This document shows positions 59,322 through 64,000 of a DNA stretch of 64,000 bases, piece by piece. Both the position numbers and the translations under genes were made by a program. Every line of letters begins with the position of its first letter. Positions within the stretch are counted from its first letter, which is position 1. The notes beneath the pieces are model-generated. The model worked only from the letters and a program-made list of their open reading frames with translations. It ran no database searches and was not told where the DNA came from. Source of the stretch: Scleromitrula shiraiana (Eukaryota > Ascomycota > Leotiomycetes > Helotiales > Sclerotiniaceae); the NCBI GenBank assembly GCA_028455995.1, contig JABELC010000005.1, positions 2,728,001-2,792,000 on the forward strand, given 5' to 3'.

Positions 59322-60919
59322 GACAAACTATCTTTGGAATACTGTATCTAATAGGCGCTATATAAAATTTGGTAACTTCATCCAAACTTTTTTTGACATC
59401 ATTCTTCCAATATTGTTATTACTATCCGTTCATTATTGTCATTATTAGCTGAATATCCATCCATATATGCATCGAGTGAATTATCGAAAATCGTCCTATT
59501 TAACCCATCCCCCCAAAAAGGACAGAGCTGCACCACACCATAGATTACAGGTACTAAAATATGAGTAGAAATTGTTAGTTTCATTCAATTCATACACTAT
59601 TGTATAGTCATTCGTTAATGTGTAAAGGGGAAGGAAATTCTAAGATTTGTCTTAAGAAGAATGTTTTGACTGATAACTGATAACTGGTATCTACTATCTG
59701 GTAACTCTTGAAGTATTACAGACTTGTACGACCTTGTAAGGAAGGTAATATAAAGTCCATATATTGTATGCCATGTATAATAAGTATAATAGTATTCTCC
59801 TAGTCTTGTTACTACCTCATGACTGATATTTGTAAAGCACAAGATGCCAATCTAATCAAATATTGGTTCATATCCACTCTGTTTATCAATAACTGAAGAT
59901 CAAGATAGGTTTTTGAGACAACGTGTAACTTTCCAGATTAGAATGTATTTCCAGCGCTTCAAATGCAAATGGTGTACAACAATCTTTCGTCTCTCCTCTC
60001 CCATCCCTCAAATATAATATACGTAAAAAAACCCCGTCAATGTCGAGTATTGATAGCAACAGAGTAGCGTATCGTAGAGGTTCTTACGTATAACGACATT
60101 CCCACTCACCTAATACGTATATTGTATCCCGAGAATAATCAACCAAGGCCATTACGCATTTTTGGTAACGAAGAACGAGCGCTACGCGGGTTCATGTAGC
60201 TATCCGCCCAATTGACCACCCAGCCCTATGTCATGTCATAAACTAACCAACAGGTATCCGCTTCGAGAGATATTCGAAGTCTCAGAGTGGCGGCAGATGG
60301 TACCACTAAGCTCAGCATAGTATCTATATGTGCAACCTCCCCTTCAGTATTTTGAAGACCTTGTTTAATTTGAAGCTGCGCTGTCAATCTTGCCCAGAAT
60401 GTGCACATGATACTATTGAAACTTCTCCAAGAAACGGCTGAGATTGATCGTTGTACACAAACGAAATACTCTATAGACATTGAAATTGACTGTATCAATC
60501 AAACGAGCCATTGAATATCTCAATCAGATAGATAGAATTAACGTCAAATCCAATAGGTTTCTGTGCTTGTTATTGATGAACCTTGAAGGGTTACATATAT
60601 GACCCAGGTGTTTGGATCTGTATTAAAACAAGTCACATATGTGACGAATATTGCTGTGCAACAGATAATTGGTAATACTCGAGTAGAATTTTGGTCCTGT
60701 TTATCTTTCATTGCCGTTCTTAAATCGGACTGATTATCTCACTCATCTCTGGTATCAGCAGTTGTGTAATTCAAAGTTGCACAAAAACCATGCTGCAGCT
60801 CAGACTGTAAGAATTCAATTCTCAAGCACCTTCGGCCCCGTTGTACATATCCACAGGATAGTTGTAATGGATATCAGATTGCCCGTCTTTCTTGGTGGTT
60901 GATTTAGAGGTATTGAGTT

Positions 60920-61431
60920 TCAAGTGCCGTTGGAACCATTCAGGGTAGGATTATCTTCGGTCTTGCGAACTTGTTCCATGACAATTTCCACAACCTTTTT
61001 GAACCCTTCCATCTCCTCCTCAACAGTACCGCCCATTCCTGCACTCGCAAAGCTTATAGAGTTTCCCACGTATACGGGCTTTCCGGTCTTTCGTGCTAAG
61101 AGTTTTGCAAGACGAGTCGTGAACTCAACTGAAGATTCGTAAATGCACAATGGAGTAGATAGAGTTTGGCCAGCATTCATTCTCTGAAAGTCTGTTAATA
61201 TGGATTATAGGCAATTAAGGTAATTAGAAGACTCACATCGGGGAGCGCGTAGACAAATGATCCCAGAGGGGGTGGACTAGAGGTGTCACCATTTAAAGCA
61301 GTCGTCAGGAACAGTAGCAATGAGATCTTGTTAATTGTAAGGTGGAGATGAATGTTGGTTTCTGGAGCTTTTGGTAGAGGGAACGAGAGCTGGATAGGCA
61401 CGCTTGATGAGGTGAGGTTTTGATCCGCCAT
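60920..61431 (-). CDS. Proteasome assembly chaperone 4-like protein (PAC4/POC4)
   Basis: The protein looks like the fungal form of proteasome assembly chaperone 4, which pairs with PAC3 to help build the 20S alpha ring in the cytosol. Two exons, 61431-61237 and 61183-60920, join in phase 0 to give 152 residues. The first exon encodes a beta-rich N-terminus (VPIQLSFPLPKAPETNIHLH) and LGSFVYALPD. The second encodes RMNAGQTLSTPLC, TTRLAKLLARKTGKPVYVG, and a GMGGTVEEEMEGFKKVVE helix. The length is normal for the family. The assignment rests on the general pattern rather than on catalytic residues, so it is less sure than the others. Confidence 0.75.
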
Positions 61432-61867
61432 GTTGTATGAATTTTGGTTGTAATTTAGAATCAGTTTGCTGGTTTCTGTTTATGTGATGAATAAATAAAA
61501 TGAGATTGTTGCCCATCAGGCTGAGTGGCCTTGCTTACAATTTTATCCGCTTGGCGATTGGGGTGAATTTCAACCTCACAATACGAGCTGATCCATTTCT
61601 GAACATAAATTGAATACATGAATATTTAAATGGATTTCATGTTGATTTATTTTGAACGTCTATCTAAATTACAAGTGTTGAAGAATCTCTCGAGTCAATC
61701 TATTTCAAATGTTTATGTACAATACAGAAATTGGCATCAACAGAGATGTATAACAATCAGCAAATGAACGAACTACGGCTTCGTTTAACATTAAGGAGAA
61801 GATAATATAAGCTAAATGTTACTAGTACCACCTAGCTATGGTTTACAGGCATTTAAGAGCATCATTT
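61432..61867. other. Intergenic spacer
   Basis: This 436-base AT-rich sequence lies between the chaperone promoter and the 3' end of the FAD protein gene. No feature is seen. Confidence 0.5.
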
Positions 61868-63825
61868 CTATTGATCTTCCTCTGAACGCTCTGAAGAATC
61901 ATCTTCTAATGTCAAAACACCGAATTGATTCTCGTAACCCAATCCTAATCTTCGGCCATCAACCCCTTCTTCCAATTCGTTTACACTGTTATATCCACTA
62001 TCTCGTCTTTGACTGGAAGCTTTCTGATCTCCGCGGCCCAGTATTTCACCAATCTTCCACTGTAAAGCATTAGCATATATCACATGTATTTATTACTATA
62101 TAGACCAAAGAACTCGGAAACTTACAGCAATCCTCTCAGCACCCATCCTCGCACCCTCCAGGTTAGGTGAAGCGGGACCCATTCGCAGACTTGCTAATCT
62201 CCCTGTAACGAAAAAGGGTACATCCTCACTCCAACTCAAATCATGCGTCAAGCATGGAAAGCCTCCCACCGTTTCCAATGGATATTTTTCAAGAAGTGGT
62301 TGTACTGCTTGAATCTTCTTGAAGTCAATATCGAAGCCAGTCGCATATATAACATGGTCAAAACATGGGAGATCTTGTAGCTCTGGAGTAGTTTCTACAG
62401 ACCATGTATTAGATATGGTGTTCCATGATGCGGAAGCTATGTTTGTGTGTTCGTGAAGTGAGAGCCGTTCACTTGCAATATATGACTTTAAGATATGATG
62501 GTATTCAGAATTGACACTTCCTCCATTTCTGGCCTTCTTGTACATTTCCAACCTCTCTTCGTCGTTATCCAAACCCCAGAATTGAGCGAGGAAGACATTC
62601 TTGAATTTCGCAACCCATCCAAGCTCCATATCGAAATCTTTAATTTTTAAAGACCCTCGCATTATATGATAAACTTTGGTAACACCAGATTTGAGTGCAT
62701 GATCCGCGATTTGAGCGCTTGTGAGACCACCACCCACAATAAGGAGCTTAGTTTGTTGTTTGAGAGAGATTTTGCGGAGCATATGAGATGGCAAAATCGT
62801 GTCATTCGGGGTGCTCGAAGGATGTAGAGCATGACTTATACTTCCTGCTTCCCCAAATGGACAATCAATGGGTAAAGCTGGCTTCAGAGCCGCACCGGCA
62901 GCAAATACAACAACGTGAGCCCGTTTGATGCCGGTGGAGGTATGGAGTGTAAATGTTCCAGGGAATTCTGCGCATAGAGATTGCTCGTAGTCCACAGAAT
63001 GAACGTCGCTTTTCTCGACAAGGTTTGTAAGATCATAACGGGCGGCGATATCTTGGCAAAAGTTTTTGAACAGTGCAGTGCTTGGCCGGAAGTAATCAGG
63101 TCGATCTCGTTCATCCAAGTATGTGGTTTCCTGTAGACGTTTGCCCCTGTTCAATCAGCATCTAGATCACCAATTTCAGATTGAAATATGAGAGGTCTTT
63201 ACCCTTTCTTCATTTTTTGTTTCCGCTGATGCTTACTCAGTTCCTTACCGATCACACCATGAATCTCCTTGAGTTCGTCAACCCGATCCTGCTTCCATGC
63301 ATATCCCCTCAAACCATCTCTATCCCGTGGATCTGGATGGAAGAACATAGGACTTCTCAGATAGCTAATGTTTAGCTTCTTGAATCTTTCATTCCATGCA
63401 CTCATCCATTCGCTTCCATGCGCATCCAGTACAGCAATATCTAAATCCTCACAACAAGATGCCCCTTGAACCAGTCGATCGCAGGCAGTATGTGAACGTC
63501 GGCTTGTCCTAAAAGATTTAGAGGTTTGTCTTGCAGATGACGCTTTCATCCAGTGGTAGCGCTGGTGCTCAGAGTCCGTGAATAATGATGATGGCGTGCT
63601 TTCACGAAGACGTGCAGCGACAGCGAGGCCACATGGACCACCGCCAATGATGAGAACATCATGAATATGGGTATCTTCGACGGACATTGTAATTATTTGG
63701 ATATCTTGCTTTTCTACAATTGGGTTCAAGGGATCTTGAGAGGTTATTACAAGACCTGGGGTGGGTACCTTGATGGTCACCTTGATGGGCATCGATCGAC
63801 CCTGGACTCCCAGAGTCCAAGCCAT
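61868..63825 (-). CDS. FAD/NAD(P)-dependent monooxygenase-like protein
   Basis: Three exons, 63825-63203, 63146-62126 and 62059-61868, join in phase to give 611 residues. An FAD-binding Rossmann motif LIIGGGPCGLAVAARL lies near residues 54-69. A second dinucleotide motif LLIVGGGLTSAQIADHA sits in the middle. The fingerprint VIYATGFDID of flavin and N-hydroxylating monooxygenases is present near the C-terminus. This fits the ornithine-oxygenase/OSGIN-like group, but the substrate is unknown and no siderophore or secondary-metabolite genes lie nearby in the window. The start is open: ATG at 63825 adds 46 residues before the FAD domain, and ATG at 63687 (MSVEDTHIHDVLIIGGG) begins directly at it. 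The C-terminal exon encodes an acidic, Ser-rich tail. Confidence 0.85.
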
Positions 63826-64000
63826 GTGTGACTAATCTACATTATATTCTACGTAGATAAGAACAGCTTGCACAATTGCAAATGCTCTACATAATGGTGT
63901 TACATACCAAATGAATCTCTAGATCCAAAATCACGCTTGATCAACCCAGCCCAATTTCTCACCCATTTTAACTTTTTGCCCTTTCTCAATGGCCCAATTC
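63826..64000. other. Right-edge sequence, possible 3' end of a minus-strand gene
   Basis: On the minus strand a frame entering from the right edge stays open for about 22 codons (GQKVKMGEKLGWVDQA at its end) and stops near 63933. This could be the C-terminus of a gene outside the window or chance. The rest is the promoter of the FAD protein gene. Confidence 0.25.

Larger units (their letters stand above)
58368..60919. other. 2.5 kb gene-free spacer with several tandem arrays
   Basis: No gene is supported. It contains a G-rich tract (58779-58806), a degenerate GTGTAGTATGTAAT array (58918-58980), a telomere-like heptamer array (59122-59223) and a 12-base array (59238-59321). The short open frames are AT-rich and show no domain. 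Confidence 0.6.

Overview
The window is nuclear DNA of a filamentous ascomycete (Pezizomycotina). Supporting signs are short GT-AG introns of about 45-75 bases with CTAAC/CTGAC-type branch sites, divergently and convergently packed single-copy housekeeping genes, and AT-rich spacers full of microsatellites. The gene set and style suggest a leotiomycete, perhaps Sclerotiniaceae, but that placement is an inference. There is no operon, CRISPR array, rRNA or convincing tRNA. Where possible I rebuilt exon chains by matching splice sites, reading phase and conserved protein ends.

Left part (1-14.4 kb). After a gene-poor 2.9 kb stretch come DRG1/RBG1 GTPase (-) and a divergent polyprenol reductase DFG10 (+). 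DFG10 meets an AlkB-homologue-6 dioxygenase (-) tail to tail with 19 bases between stops. A 1.8 kb spacer with purine, pyrimidine and tandem-repeat tracts precedes a large nuclear ankyrin/AT-hook/coiled-coil protein resembling the Set3-complex subunit HOS4. Next is a small cytosolic zinc-finger/LysM/UBA-like protein.

Middle (14.4-39.5 kb). The order is the spliceosomal SF3b subunit RSE1 (-); MSS51 (+); a TFC7-like histidine phosphatase (+); a histidine acid phosphatase (-); a CYA5/PET309-like PPR protein (+); kinetochore MTW1 (-); a decayed MAK32-like pfkB kinase (-); a secreted DUF3455 protein (-); and the Golgi golgin CASP/COY1 (-) divergent from the CORVET subunit VPS3 (+). MSS51 and the CYA5/PET309-type protein both act on mitochondrial COX1 mRNA in other fungi and lie only about 3.8 kb apart.

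Right part (39.5-64 kb). A 10.4 kb stretch without a supported gene, very dense in microsatellites, precedes a Zn2Cys6 transcription factor whose 3' end appears to encode two alternative C-termini. Then come the ubiquitin hydrolase UCH37 (with a 14-base micro-exon), karyopherin KAP104 (-), a repeat-rich 2.5 kb spacer with a telomere-like heptamer array, a proteasome assembly chaperone 4-like protein (-), and an FAD monooxygenase-like protein of unknown substrate (-).

I found no mobile-element system or clearly new multi-gene system. The strongest points for follow-up are the MAK32-like pseudogene, the alternative 3' splicing of the Zn2Cys6 factor, the repeat-dense 10 kb upstream domain, the COX1-activator neighbourhood, and introns that are multiples of three and lack stop codons, one of them directly after a catalytic RHG motif.
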